Assembly (NCBI GenBank): GCA_002293375.1
Contig: DBDA01000003.1
Coordinates: 4,056 to 68,055, forward strand
From: Odoribacter sp. UBA944
Lineage (GTDB): Bacteria > Bacteroidota > Bacteroidia > Bacteroidales > Marinifilaceae
Reading direction: 5' to 3'
DNA length: 64,000 nt
The stretch's first letter is position 1, and every line of letters begins with the position of its first letter. The position numbers were made by a program, and so were the translations under genes. The notes under the pieces are model-generated. The model did no database searches. It was not told the origin of the DNA and worked only from the letters and a program-made list of their open reading frames with translations. Positions 8,034-17,295 of the stretch are shown in pieces.

Positions 8034-9824
8034 TTAGTTGATCATTACCATGCCGCCTTTGACCGTGGTTTGTCCTGATGCGGAGAGCTCGGCCGTGGCA
8101 GATCCCTGAATTTTAACCCCCACATCGGCTTTCACTTCCGCGTTCATGCCCTTCGCTTTCAAATCGGTCTTCGCTTTTACGTCCACTCCCATGCCTGCTT
8201 CGATCTTGATGTTCTGGTCGCTTTTGATCGTGATGTCTTTGGGGGACTTCAGCACGATCCCGCTGTTGTTCATCTCCACCAGGTTTTTGTTTTGATCGGA
8301 CAACTTGATCCCTTTTCCTTCGTCGCTGATCTCAATGGTATTTTTTCCGGGTGTCAGCAGTGTGATCACTTTTTTCTCTTCGTCGAACGTGATCTTCATC
8401 TTCGTTTTGGTGACGATGGAACGGGTGTAGTTCTCTTTGGAAAGTTCATACGGCGGTTTCTGTTTGCTGCTGTACAGGGAACCGAGGATGACCGGATAAC
8501 GCGGGTCATTATTGAAAAAACCGAGGATCACTTCGTCGCCGGTATCCGGAATAAAAAAGGCCCCGTACCCGCTGCTGCTCCAAAAGTTGCCCAATCGCGC
8601 CCACACCAGGTTGTCTTTGCTTCCCAACAGGGGCAATTCGACCTGGATCCGGTTCTCTCCGGCGGGATCTCCGTCCAATTTGGCCACTTTACCGATGTGC
8701 AGGCCTTCGATAGCCGGCAACTGCCCGGCCGCAGGCGGAGCGGTCACACCGGTTTGGTCGACAATGCTCTCTTCGGGCAATCCCATCTCGACAAGGGTTG
8801 TCCAGTCTCCCTTTTCGATCCGGTGTTCTACGGCGCCTATGTAGGCATCACCGTTGAAGCGCTTGCCAAACCCGTCGACGGCGATGATGGCGCCGGGAAG
8901 CGCTTTTTCACTGCCGTAAAAACGGACGATTCCCCGTATCCGGGAGAGGCCGCTCCGTAGCCATGCAGAGGCCGCCCACTGCCCGAGCGCATCGCTCCCT
9001 CCGCCGGATACGGTTTGCAGATTGCATTGGGCATTCCCCATGGCGGCAGCCAACTGTTCAGGACTCATTGTCCCCTGGTTGTTGAGTGCAGGTTTTTTGC
9101 CTGTCGCCGAAACGACCTTCTGTGCCGCCGGATCCCACGCTGTTGCCGTGGAACCTGCAAACTGTCCGGTCGCAGACAGTTCACCCGTAAATTCGATGAT
9201 ATCGGTCCCGTAGCGCACGCTCAACACAGGAGCAGCATCCGTTTTGGGTTTTTTAATGCTGATCTCTTTCCCTTCGGTGATCACGACCAATCCGTTGGCT
9301 TCGGCTCTGGAAAGTGCAAAATCCCAATCCGTGCAGTAGTATTGTACCAACTCCGGATGTGTGACGGTCGTTGCTTCCACGGAGGGAGATAACGGAGCAT
9401 AATCGGCCAACAGTTTCTTGATCGCATCGCTGTCTTTGGATTTGGCAAATACTTTGTTTTTCCGAACCAGCGTAGCGGGAAAGGCGTAATCGCGGCACTC
9501 GATCTGCAAGGTTCCCCGGTTTCCCGGCAAGATGCGTACGTTGTGGGAGATGACAATGCCTTCGAAAAGGGGACTCTCCTGCTGGTCGTACCCTGCCTCG
9601 ATCCGTATTTTTTTACCGGGAGCAAATACATCGTCGTTGCTTTCCGGCACATCGGCTCCGGGCATGTCACCCGCTTCGAATACCAACAGGGCTTTGCCGA
9701 TCCGGTTTACGGCTTTGTAGATCTCCGCAGATACGAACCGGAAACTGTCGGCTATTTTGTTGCCTTCGCTGTATACGGAGCATCGCACCACGGCGCCTAC
9801 TGTTTTTAAGGGGGAATCAGCCAT
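8034..9824 (-). CDS. vgrG: VgrG-type spike protein of a type VI-like injection system
   Basis: The 596-residue product has the VgrG layout: an N-terminal gp27-like hub (residues 1 to about 350, with 'GKKIRIEAGYDQQESPLFEGIVISH'), then a gp5-like OB domain ('GLHIGKVAKLDGDPAGENRIQVELPLLG', 'VWARLGNFWSSSGYGAFFIPDTGDEVILGFFNNDPRYPVILGSLY'). The C-terminal needle is a repetitive beta-helix rich in 'IKxxxDIxIKxxxxI' type repeats, ending 'KGGMVMIN'. It forms the trimeric spike that punctures target membranes. Only PAAR accompanies it. There are no sheath (TssB/C), baseplate or ClpV genes within the window, so it is an orphan spike that would have to use a machine encoded elsewhere. Confidence 0.93.
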   Translation of the reverse strand: MADSPLKTVGAVVRCSVYSEGNKIADSFRFVSAEIYKAVNRIGKALLVFEAGDMPGADVPESNDDVFAPGKKIRIEAGYDQQESPLFEGIVISHNVRILPGNRGTLQIECRDYAFPATLVRKNKVFAKSKDSDAIKKLLADYAPLSPSVEATTVTHPELVQYYCTDWDFALSRAEANGLVVITEGKEISIKKPKTDAAPVLSVRYGTDIIEFTGELSATGQFAGSTATAWDPAAQKVVSATGKKPALNNQGTMSPEQLAAAMGNAQCNLQTVSGGGSDALGQWAASAWLRSGLSRIRGIVRFYGSEKALPGAIIAVDGFGKRFNGDAYIGAVEHRIEKGDWTTLVEMGLPEESIVDQTGVTAPPAAGQLPAIEGLHIGKVAKLDGDPAGENRIQVELPLLGSKDNLVWARLGNFWSSSGYGAFFIPDTGDEVILGFFNNDPRYPVILGSLYSSKQKPPYELSKENYTRSIVTKTKMKITFDEEKKVITLLTPGKNTIEISDEGKGIKLSDQNKNLVEMNNSGIVLKSPKDITIKSDQNIKIEAGMGVDVKAKTDLKAKGMNAEVKADVGVKIQGSATAELSASGQTTVKGGMVMIN

Positions 9825-9910
9825 TTTTAATTTATTTTTCCAAAACAGGAGTAAAAGTACAAAAATTTGTAAATTCGCGGTGAATTTCAGACAATTTAAA
9901 AACAGTACAC

Positions 9911-10288
9911 ATGAAGAAAATCATCCATTCTGCAAAAGCCCCGAAGGCGATCGGCCCTTACAGCCAAGCGGTAGAGGCGAACGGGACCCTCTATATCAGC
10001 GGGCAGTTACCTGTAGATGTCGCCACCGGTAAATTTGTCGAAGGGGGTATCCAGGAACAAACGGAACAGGTATTGAAAAATATCGGGTATATTTTGGAAG
10101 AGGCCGGATATACATACGATCATGTGGTAAAATCGACCTGTTTGCTGAGCGATATCGCCGATTTTGCCGCTATGAACGAGGTGTATGCCCGGTACTACAC
10201 GAAAGAGTGTCCCGCACGGGCTGCTTTTGCTGTGAAATCCCTTCCGCTGGGAGCACTGGTGGAGATTGAGACCATCGCTGTAAAATAA
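9911..10288 (+). CDS. ridA: RidA-family 2-iminobutanoate/2-iminopropanoate deaminase
   Basis: A 125-residue cytoplasmic enzyme that hydrolyses reactive enamine/imine intermediates released by PLP-dependent dehydratases. Family motifs: 'AIGPYSQAV' at the N-terminus, 'ISGQLPVD', 'EQTEQVLKNIGYILEEAG' and the C-terminal 'CPARAAFAVKSLPLGALVEIE', which contains the arginine that binds the substrate carboxylate. Length is typical. Rubrerythrin follows after 25 bases, so the two are probably one transcript. Confidence 0.95.
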   Translation: MKKIIHSAKAPKAIGPYSQAVEANGTLYISGQLPVDVATGKFVEGGIQEQTEQVLKNIGYILEEAGYTYDHVVKSTCLLSDIADFAAMNEVYARYYTKECPARAAFAVKSLPLGALVEIETIAVK

Positions 10289-10313
10289 TTTTTAATACTA
10301 AACAGAGCATACA

Positions 10314-10886
10314 ATGAGTATCAAAGGAACCAAAACAGAACAGAATCTGTTGAAATCATTCGCCGGTGAATCACAGGCCCGCAGCCGATATACTTTTTTT
10401 GCCAGCGTGGCGAAAAAGGAGGGGTACGAACAAGTTTCCGGTGTATTCATGGAGACGGCCGAGCAGGAAAAAGAGCATGCCAAACGCTTTTTTAAATTCC
10501 TGGAAGGCGGCATGGTGGAGATCACGGCCAGTTATCCGGCCGGAGTGATCGGCACAACCGCCGAAAACCTGAAGGCTGCCGCTGCAGGAGAAAATGAGGA
10601 GTGGAACGAACTCTATCCCGAATTTGCCCGGGTAGCGGACGAAGAGGGCTTCCCCGCCATTGCAACGGTTTTCCGCCAGATCGCTAAAGTGGAAGCCGAA
10701 CACGAATCCCGTTACCGCAAATTGCTGGCGCGGGTTTCGGACGGGAAAGCGTTTGAACGGGAAGAGGAGATTGAATGGCAGTGCCGCAATTGCGGATATG
10801 TATTCCAAGGCAAGAAGGCGCCCGTGAACTGCCCGGCCTGCGCCCACCCACAAGCCTATTTTGAGCCGAAAAAGAACAACTATTGA
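10314..10886 (+). CDS. rbr: Rubrerythrin
   Basis: A 190-residue peroxide-reducing protein of anaerobes. The N-terminal ferritin-like four-helix domain carries the diiron ligands in 'GESQARSRYTFFA', 'ETAEQEKEHAKRF' and 'AKVEAEHESRYRKLL'. The C-terminal rubredoxin domain has the Fe(Cys)4 site in 'CRNCGYVF' and 'CPACAHP'. The order and length are those of classical rubrerythrin. It lies behind ridA and before a strong terminator. It probably protects against oxygen and peroxide, consistent with an anaerobe. Confidence 0.96.
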   Translation: MSIKGTKTEQNLLKSFAGESQARSRYTFFASVAKKEGYEQVSGVFMETAEQEKEHAKRFFKFLEGGMVEITASYPAGVIGTTAENLKAAAAGENEEWNELYPEFARVADEEGFPAIATVFRQIAKVEAEHESRYRKLLARVSDGKAFEREEEIEWQCRNCGYVFQGKKAPVNCPACAHPQAYFEPKKNNY

Positions 10887-10918
10887 GATTCTCTTGAACT
10901 AAAGTTGTCAGAAAAACA

Positions 10919-10957
10919 GTGTCCGTAAAAGCAGTTGCTTTTACGGACACGTTTTTT
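10919..10957. terminator. Strong terminator after rubrerythrin, usable from both sides
   Basis: A perfect 14-bp stem (GTGTCCGTAAAAGC / GCTTTTACGGACAC, loop AGTT) is followed by six T's. An A-run precedes it, so it can also stop the converging protease-like gene. Confidence 0.93.
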
Positions 10958-10977
10958 ACGGCTGTATTGGAGTCTGT

Positions 10978-12261
10978 TTACCGCGGCTGAAAGTGGATCT
11001 CTTTTTCCAGCAGGTTGATGGTGAAATTGTATTGGCTGAGGAGTCTGATACCGACCGAAGCGTCGGCCTGCGGTTTCCAGTTGTTGTTCCCCGTCGATGC
11101 CTGTAACGATACCGGCATATCGGTTTGCCGGATCTTTTCGCCGAAACCGAACTCTTTTGTCTTGCCTTCAAACACCGGTGTTGTTATTCCCAAGCTGACG
11201 GTGGCAGATTCTCTTTCGGGTTTAAATCCGCTCAGCAACAAACGGTTTGTCCGGACAAACGGGCTAAAGCCCATGAAGTAATAGTCGGCGCCCGTATCGA
11301 ATACAAAACGGCCGTTGACGGTTTTTTCACCCGTCAGGTTCAGGTAACCGGGAATGATGATAACACCGTGCGGCACCGTGATGCTCTCTGTTTCGCCCCC
11401 AGTCGGGTAGGTGTGATCGCCAAAACTGTACAGGTATATTTTCTTTTCGTCGAACTGTACCTGTACGATGTGGTTCTTGGCCAGGTTCAGGCCGATGATC
11501 CCGTCTGCGCCGTGGCGCACATTGTCGAATATGGCGATGTTCTGGCCGGGAAGCGGCAAGGTGTCCAACCAGACGGTGTTGTTCTGTGAGATGTTGATCT
11601 GCATATTACCGCCTACGACCGATGTCTGTTGCGAACGGCCGGCTTTGATGCCCACCTCTTGCGCCAATGCGGAGGAGATGGCCATACCGTCGGCGCCGGT
11701 GTCGAACAGAAAACGGAGAGGTTTGTCGCTGTTGTTCAGTTTCAGGGTGATCACAATGGAGCTATCCCCTTCTGTCTGTTCCATGGGCAGCACTGCCTTT
11801 AGCCGGGAGGGACGGTTTCTGTAATAACCGAAGAGGTGGTCAAAATAGTCGAGGTACAGGATCTTTCCGTCCCGTCCGTCGAAGGCAACGGTTGTTTTCA
11901 CCGGCTCTTTTCCGCTGACATAGACCCAGGCGCCTGTTTTTTGTTTGAAGGAGCCGGGGGTGACGATCAGGCTGTCGACTGCGGGCACAATGGAGTCGAT
12001 AGCCGCGTGGTTCAGGGCGGGTTGCAGGTAGTTGTACGCCGATGGCCAGGAGGCGATCGCTATGCCAAAGGCCGGGGAGGCCGATTTTGCCCATAAGGCC
12101 GTATCTTTTTTCAGTATCGCTTCGGAGAAGGCGCGGATGGTTTGTTCGCAATGCGCCGGTGTCAGTTGTGCGGTGTCCGCCTCTGCAGCAGCGGGTTGTT
12201 TGGGGGTGCACGAAAGCACTGCACAAAAGCAGGGAAGCAGCAATAGGATGCGTAATTTCAT
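10978..12261 (-). CDS. Retropepsin-like aspartyl protease lipoprotein with two DTGAD motifs
   Basis: A 427-residue lipoprotein (lipobox cysteine at residue 18, 'AVLSC'). Residues about 30-150 form an unassigned N-terminal domain. Two retropepsin-like halves follow, each with its own catalytic motif: 'FLFDTGADGMAIS' at about 185 and 'FVFDTGADYYFMG' at about 320. 'GADGIIGLNL' lies between them and 'ADASVGIRLLSQYNFTINLLEKEIHF' closes the protein. Because each half supplies a DTG, the chain could form the active-site pair by itself instead of by dimerising. Substrates are unknown. On the minus strand a lone -7-like TATTTTTG at 12301-12294 precedes the start, without a good upstream box. Confidence 0.85.
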   Translation of the reverse strand: MKLRILLLLPCFCAVLSCTPKQPAAAEADTAQLTPAHCEQTIRAFSEAILKKDTALWAKSASPAFGIAIASWPSAYNYLQPALNHAAIDSIVPAVDSLIVTPGSFKQKTGAWVYVSGKEPVKTTVAFDGRDGKILYLDYFDHLFGYYRNRPSRLKAVLPMEQTEGDSSIVITLKLNNSDKPLRFLFDTGADGMAISSALAQEVGIKAGRSQQTSVVGGNMQINISQNNTVWLDTLPLPGQNIAIFDNVRHGADGIIGLNLAKNHIVQVQFDEKKIYLYSFGDHTYPTGGETESITVPHGVIIIPGYLNLTGEKTVNGRFVFDTGADYYFMGFSPFVRTNRLLLSGFKPERESATVSLGITTPVFEGKTKEFGFGEKIRQTDMPVSLQASTGNNNWKPQADASVGIRLLSQYNFTINLLEKEIHFQPR

Positions 12262-12387
12262 AGGGATTTTGTTTCGTTTTTTATTTTATCCGGCAAAAAT
12301 AGCGTTTTTTCATGTACCTTTACACGCTATACTGCAATTAAAAACAAATAAGTATAATCGTATTTCACTCTTCTAAAACAACATTGT

Positions 12388-14040
12388 ATGGTTGAAAACA
12401 TTCGTCAAACGCTGCGGGACTCCGCTGCCGCCCGCTGGACGGCGCTTTTATTCCTGGCCTTCGCCATGTTCTGTTCGTATATCTTCATGGATATACTCTC
12501 GCCTATCAAAGACCTGATGCAATCCACCCGCGGCTGGGACTCCACCGCTTTCGGCACCATGCAGGGATCGGAAACCTTTTTGAATGTCTTTATCTTCTTC
12601 CTGATCTTTGCCGGAATTATCCTGGACAAAATGGGTGTCCGTTTTACGGCCGTTCTATCGGGTGTTGTCATGTTGATAGGGGCGGCCATCAATTGGTATG
12701 CCGTTACGGAAAATTTTGCCGGAACCGGACTGGAAGCCTGGTTTAACAACAACCTGAACTATATTCCGGGCTTTGACGAACTGGGGATCTCTCCGTTCTA
12801 CCGGGGGATGCCCGCCTCCGCCAAATTCGCCTCCATCGGTTTTATGATTTTCGGTTGCGGTGTCGAAATGGCCGGGATCACCGTCTCCCGCGGTATTGTC
12901 AAATGGTTTAAAGGTCGGGAAATGGCGTTGGCGATGGGTTCGGAGATGGCACTGGCGCGTTTGGGCGTAGCCACCTGTATGATCTTTTCGCCCGTCTTCG
13001 CTAAACTGGGCGGACAGGTAGATGTCTCCCGTTCTGTAGCATTCGGCGTGATCCTGTTGATGATCGCGCTGATCATGTTCATCGTATACTTTTTTATGGA
13101 CAAAAAATTGGATGTGCAAACCGGCGAGGAGGAGGAGAAGGACGGCCCGTTTCAGGTCCGCGACATCGGAAAAATCCTTTCCAGCAGCGGCTTTTGGCTG
13201 GTGGCTCTGCTTTGTGTGCTTTACTATTCGGCCATTTTCCCCTTCCAGAAATACGCCGTGAATATGCTGCAGTGCAACCTGACCTTTGCGGAAGTGCCGG
13301 CCGGATCGTTCTGGGCCTCTACGCAGGTAACCATCATACAATACCTCATCATGCTGGTGGTAGCCGCTACGGCTTTTGCCAGTAATTTCAGCAAAAAGAG
13401 CGCTAAGATCGCCCTGTTGGCCATCTCTGTCGTCTGCTTGACCGTTTTCTGCTACATGGGGTATATGCGCCAGTCGGCAGAGACCATCTTTGCCGTATTC
13501 CCTTTGTTGGCGGTAGGCATTACGCCGATCCTCGGTAAATATGTGGATACCAAAGGGAAAGCGGCCTCTATGTTGATGATCGGTTCCATTTTACTGATCG
13601 TTTGCCACTTGACGTTTGCTTTCATCCTGCCCCTGTTCAAAGGAAGCGCCGGCGGCGGCGTATTTGTGGCTTACCTCACCATTCTGGTGCTCGGTTCGTC
13701 GTTCTCACTGGTACCGGCGGCGTTGTGGCCCAGCGTACCCAAGCTGGTGGACAGCCGCGTCATCGGTTCGGCCTATGCACTTATTTTCTGGATCCAAAAC
13801 ATCGGCCTGTGGCTGTTCCCGTTGCTGATCGGAAAAATCCTGGATGCCTCCAATCCCGACATTGTAGAAGCGTTAAAAACAGGGACAATGACACCCGAAA
13901 CAGCTGCAACCTCGTATAATTATACCAATCCGCTGATCATGCTGGCCGCACTGGGAGTAGCCGCCCTGCTGCTCGGCCTCTACCTGAAAGCGGTGGATAA
14001 AAAGAAAGGATATGGACTTGAATTACCCAACATTAAATAG
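12388..14040 (+). CDS. Major facilitator superfamily transporter
   Basis: A 550-residue inner-membrane protein with about 12 hydrophobic segments. The conserved loop after helix 2, 'GIILDKMGVRFTAVLSG', is the MFS motif between helices 2 and 3. A large insertion (about 100-145, 'ENFAGTGLEAWFNNNLNYIPGFDELGISPFYRG') sits between helices 3 and 4 and would face the periplasm. The substrate cannot be read from the sequence; the best comparison is to oxalate/formate- or nitrate-type MFS carriers. The M16 pair begins 26 bases later and may share its transcript. A possible -7 element, TACCTTTA (12315-12322), stands upstream without a clear partner. Confidence 0.88.
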   Translation: MVENIRQTLRDSAAARWTALLFLAFAMFCSYIFMDILSPIKDLMQSTRGWDSTAFGTMQGSETFLNVFIFFLIFAGIILDKMGVRFTAVLSGVVMLIGAAINWYAVTENFAGTGLEAWFNNNLNYIPGFDELGISPFYRGMPASAKFASIGFMIFGCGVEMAGITVSRGIVKWFKGREMALAMGSEMALARLGVATCMIFSPVFAKLGGQVDVSRSVAFGVILLMIALIMFIVYFFMDKKLDVQTGEEEEKDGPFQVRDIGKILSSSGFWLVALLCVLYYSAIFPFQKYAVNMLQCNLTFAEVPAGSFWASTQVTIIQYLIMLVVAATAFASNFSKKSAKIALLAISVVCLTVFCYMGYMRQSAETIFAVFPLLAVGITPILGKYVDTKGKAASMLMIGSILLIVCHLTFAFILPLFKGSAGGGVFVAYLTILVLGSSFSLVPAALWPSVPKLVDSRVIGSAYALIFWIQNIGLWLFPLLIGKILDASNPDIVEALKTGTMTPETAATSYNYTNPLIMLAALGVAALLLGLYLKAVDKKKGYGLELPNIK

Positions 14041-14066
14041 ACACGTAAGAGCATAGATAGCAAAAT

Positions 14067-15323
14067 ATGATCGTCTATTCGAAACACATCTTAGATAATG
14101 GTCTGACGCTGCTCTGCCACACCGACACCGGTACCCCCTTTGTATCCGTGAACACGCTTTACAAAGTGGGGTCCCGGGATGAAGATCCGGGAAAGACCGG
14201 ATTCGCCCATTTATTTGAACACCTGATGTTCGGCGGGTCGAAAAACGCGCCCGATTTCGACCGGGAGGTACAGGCAGCCGGAGGAGAGAGCAACGCTTTC
14301 ACCACCAACGATTTCACCAACTACTACATCACCGTTCCGGCAGGCAATATTGAAACGGCGCTCTGGCTGGAAGCCGACCGTATGGCTGCCTTGAATATCA
14401 GCGGGAAATCTCTGGGCACCCAGAAAAATGTGGTAACGGAGGAGTATAAACAGCGTTACCTCAATGCTCCTTATGGAGATGTCTGGTTGGCATTGAGGCC
14501 GTTGGCTTATCGGGTACACCCCTATCGCTGGCCCACTATCGGCAGCTCTTTGGAACACATTGAAAGAGCGACACTGGAGGATGTCCGGGATTTTTTCCAC
14601 CGGTTTTACCGGCCGGACAACGCCATCATCAGCATCAGCGGCAACATCGGCGAAAAGGAGGCATTGGAGAAGGTGAAGAAATGGTTCGGAGCAATCTCTC
14701 CAGGCAATTGCCGGAAAGCGCCGTTGCCTGTGGAACCGGAACAGCGGGAGGCGCGTAGACTGGTGATGAAAGAGAAGTCCGTACCGGCCGATATGTTGTT
14801 TAAAGCCTATCACATGGGGGATCGGCTGTCGGATCATTTTTACCGCTGCGATTTGATCTCGGACCTGCTTTCCAACGGACAGTCTTCGCGGTTGTACCTG
14901 CGATTGGTAAAGGAAAAAGGGATCTTCTCCAATCTGGATGCTTACATTACCGGCGAAAGCGATCCGGGACTCTTTGTCTGTAGTGGTACATTGTCCGAAG
15001 GGATCGGTATGGAAACGGCTGAAGAGGCCCTTTTGGAAGAGCTCGGCCGCTTTGTTTCCGACCCGATCGAAGAACGCGAACTCCGGAAGGTTATTAACAA
15101 AATGAACGCCCACCTGAAATACAGCGAGATCAATTACCAGAACAAAGCCAATACGATGGCGTTTTTTGAATTTCTGGGAGCAAGTGAGTTGATCAACGGG
15201 GAGGGGGAAAAATACGAGGAGATCACCGCCGGGCAATTGCAAGCAACTGCCCGGGAGCTTTTCCGGCCGGAAAACTGTTCCACGCTGCATTACCTGAAAA
15301 AAGAACGGCAAACAACTACCTGA
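14067..15323 (+). CDS. M16-family zinc metallopeptidase, catalytic member
   Basis: A 418-residue protein of the pitrilysin/processing-peptidase family. The inverted zinc motif HxxEH is intact at residues 48-52 ('HLFEHLMFGG'), and the third ligand is expected in 'NVVTEEYKQRYLN' about 75 residues on. There is no signal peptide, so it is probably cytoplasmic unless exported by another route. Its stop codon overlaps the start of the next gene (TGATG), which encodes a non-catalytic M16 partner. The arrangement is that of a bacterial heterodimer of one active and one inactive subunit that degrades or trims peptides. Confidence 0.93.
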   Translation: MIVYSKHILDNGLTLLCHTDTGTPFVSVNTLYKVGSRDEDPGKTGFAHLFEHLMFGGSKNAPDFDREVQAAGGESNAFTTNDFTNYYITVPAGNIETALWLEADRMAALNISGKSLGTQKNVVTEEYKQRYLNAPYGDVWLALRPLAYRVHPYRWPTIGSSLEHIERATLEDVRDFFHRFYRPDNAIISISGNIGEKEALEKVKKWFGAISPGNCRKAPLPVEPEQREARRLVMKEKSVPADMLFKAYHMGDRLSDHFYRCDLISDLLSNGQSSRLYLRLVKEKGIFSNLDAYITGESDPGLFVCSGTLSEGIGMETAEEALLEELGRFVSDPIEERELRKVINKMNAHLKYSEINYQNKANTMAFFEFLGASELINGEGEKYEEITAGQLQATARELFRPENCSTLHYLKKERQTTT

Positions 15324-16609
15324 TGAATCGAATCAACCCCAAAGCGCCTGCCCTGTCGGAACTGAAACTGCCGGAAGGGATCCCCTACTCCAAGGAGTTG
15401 CTTCCCAACGGAACGGAGTTGCTGGTCGTGAACGATCCGAATCAGGAGGTTTTCAAGTTGGATCTCCTTTACGAGGCAGGCTCTTACTACCAACCGCAAC
15501 CTTTGGTGGCATCCGCCGCTATCAACATGCTGACAGAGGGTACTACCCGGTATTCGGCAGCGGAAATTGCCGAATGGTTTGATTACTACGGTGCATATGT
15601 GGACCCACACAGCGGTTTCCGCCAAGTGGAACTGAACCTGTTTTCGTTGACCAAATATGCAGCGGAAACCATTGACAGGCTGGCGGAGATGGCGACGGAG
15701 AGTACGGTTCCTGCGGTGGAATTGGAGGTGTACCTGAGAAATCGCCGGCAACATTTTCTGACCGAAAAACAAAAAACCGCCTGGATGGCCCGGCAAGAGA
15801 GTAACCGGCTGTTGTTCGGAGAAGACCATCCCTATGCCAACCGGGTCAACGAAGCGGACTATGACCGGGTGACACCGGAGATCGTCCGCCGTTTTTATCG
15901 GGAACGGATCTTGTCGGGCCGCTGTTGTGTGGTCCTTTCCGGCTGTGTCACCCCCGGGATCAAAGAGCGAGTGGTGCGAACGTTCGGAGAGGCGCCGCGC
16001 CCGCCTTATCCCCAAGAGGCGCCGGTCCGTTCTTTTGCACCGGCCGCCCCCGGCCGCTATAACATCGAAAAGCCGGATGCCGTACAAACCACTGTCCGGA
16101 TCAGCAAACACGGGGTACGTTTACCCGAAAGGGAGTATGCCGGATTTTTGCTGTTGAATACTATTTTCGGCGGGTATTTCGGTTCGCGGCTGATGTCCAA
16201 CATCCGGGAGGAAAAAGGGTACACCTACGGCATTCAATCTTTTAACGTATCCATGCCTGATACGGCGTATTGGTGCATTACCACCGATGTAGACAATGCT
16301 TACACAGAGGCCACCCTGGAAGAGATCCGGAAAGAGTTGGACCGGATCCGCAGGGAGCCGGTGGGCCGGGAAGAGTTGGAGTTGGTGAAGCAGTACCTGC
16401 ACGGAGAGCTGTTGCGGGAGATAGACGGCGTGTTTGCGCAAACCGACGGGCTGAAACAGAAACGGGTCTATGGGATGGACAATCGTTTTTATGCCACACT
16501 GCTGGCCGCATTGAAAAAAACGACTCCGGAAGAGTTATTGGAATTGGCTCAAAACTATTTGGACCCGGAAGAGATGTACGTTGTAACGGTTGGGAAGACC
16601 GTAAAATAG
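15323..16609 (+). CDS. M16-family protein, non-catalytic partner
   Basis: A 428-residue M16 homologue. Where the zinc motif should stand the sequence reads 'AAINMLTEGTTRYS', so HxxEH is absent and the chain cannot hold zinc. The C-terminal half keeps 'SNIREEKGYTYGIQSF', the Arg/Tyr element by which the second domain of M16 proteins contacts the substrate backbone. It overlaps the catalytic subunit by one base, which suggests translational coupling and 1:1 assembly. Expected role: completing the closed peptidase chamber and binding substrate. Confidence 0.92.
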   Translation: MNRINPKAPALSELKLPEGIPYSKELLPNGTELLVVNDPNQEVFKLDLLYEAGSYYQPQPLVASAAINMLTEGTTRYSAAEIAEWFDYYGAYVDPHSGFRQVELNLFSLTKYAAETIDRLAEMATESTVPAVELEVYLRNRRQHFLTEKQKTAWMARQESNRLLFGEDHPYANRVNEADYDRVTPEIVRRFYRERILSGRCCVVLSGCVTPGIKERVVRTFGEAPRPPYPQEAPVRSFAPAAPGRYNIEKPDAVQTTVRISKHGVRLPEREYAGFLLLNTIFGGYFGSRLMSNIREEKGYTYGIQSFNVSMPDTAYWCITTDVDNAYTEATLEEIRKELDRIRREPVGREELELVKQYLHGELLREIDGVFAQTDGLKQKRVYGMDNRFYATLLAALKKTTPEELLELAQNYLDPEEMYVVTVGKTVK

Positions 16610-16640
16610 TAAGATGGGAAATTTTAAACGCAGTGAGATC

Positions 16641-17138
16641 ATGAAAAAGTCTGTTTTGTTTTTTATGCTGTTGTTTCCGCTGGCAGGGGTGCCGGCTGAG
16701 GAGACACCATCCGACAAGGAGCAGGAGTTCCGGAAAACCTTGGCGTTACTGGAGAGCGATCAATTCAAGATCACGGCGACATACGCTTATTCCAGCGGCG
16801 GGAGATCCATTCCTTTAGCCGGGAACGAAGGAACGCTGACCGTCAGGGATTCTGTGGCAGAAGGTTTCTTCCCGTTCTTCGGGCGGGCGTACCGGCTGCC
16901 TATGGGTGAAGAGGGCGGGATCCGCTTTGATGGAAAGATGGAGAAAAAACAGATCACTGTCAAAGAAAAGAGAAAGAACAGTTCCGTCCGGTACAAGTTC
17001 CGTGTCAAAGGACTCAACGACGTATACGATATCTCCATAGAAGCGTTCGGAGGAGATTACTGCACGGTCTATATCCAAAGTAATAACCGGAGCACGATCT
17101 CTTACCAAGGTAAAGTGGAGCCTTTGCCGGAGCCCTAA
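16641..17138 (+). CDS. DUF4251 domain-containing exported protein
   Basis: About 165 residues with an N-terminal signal peptide ('MKKSVLFFMLLFPLAGVPA'), so exported. The body, beginning 'EFRKTLALLESDQFKITATYAYSSGGRSIPLAGNEG', has the features of DUF4251, a Bacteroidota family of unknown function predicted to be a beta-sandwich: 'FFPFFGRAY', 'GIRFDG' and a C-terminal 'VYIQSNNRSTISYQGKVEPL'. An earlier in-frame ATG at 16614 exists, but the later one gives a normal signal peptide. It follows the M16 pair closely and may be in the same transcript. Confidence 0.85.
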   Translation: MKKSVLFFMLLFPLAGVPAEETPSDKEQEFRKTLALLESDQFKITATYAYSSGGRSIPLAGNEGTLTVRDSVAEGFFPFFGRAYRLPMGEEGGIRFDGKMEKKQITVKEKRKNSSVRYKFRVKGLNDVYDISIEAFGGDYCTVYIQSNNRSTISYQGKVEPLPEP

Positions 17139-17295
17139 AACCATTAGCCGTCTCCTCTTGTTTTTTGCCGGAGCCTGAAGAGAGAGAAAGAGGGCGGGTT
17201 TTTTTTAATCAGATTTTTTTCTTAACATTGCTGCCTGAAAAGATGTGCGTACCCCGGGAGGGGTGTGTACCATTATTAACTAAACCAGTATAGTA

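Noticed and set aside
7593..9824. tRNA-Pro with VgrG-PAAR as an integrated mobile element
   Set aside because: There is no integrase and no repeat of the tRNA 3' end on the other side, and the flanking genes are ordinary chromosomal genes.
17247..17272. Inverted repeat GTACCCC...GTGTGTAC upstream of the carboxyltransferase as an operator
   Set aside because: Only the outer GTAC and part of the C/G run pair. The symmetry is too poor to call an operator.
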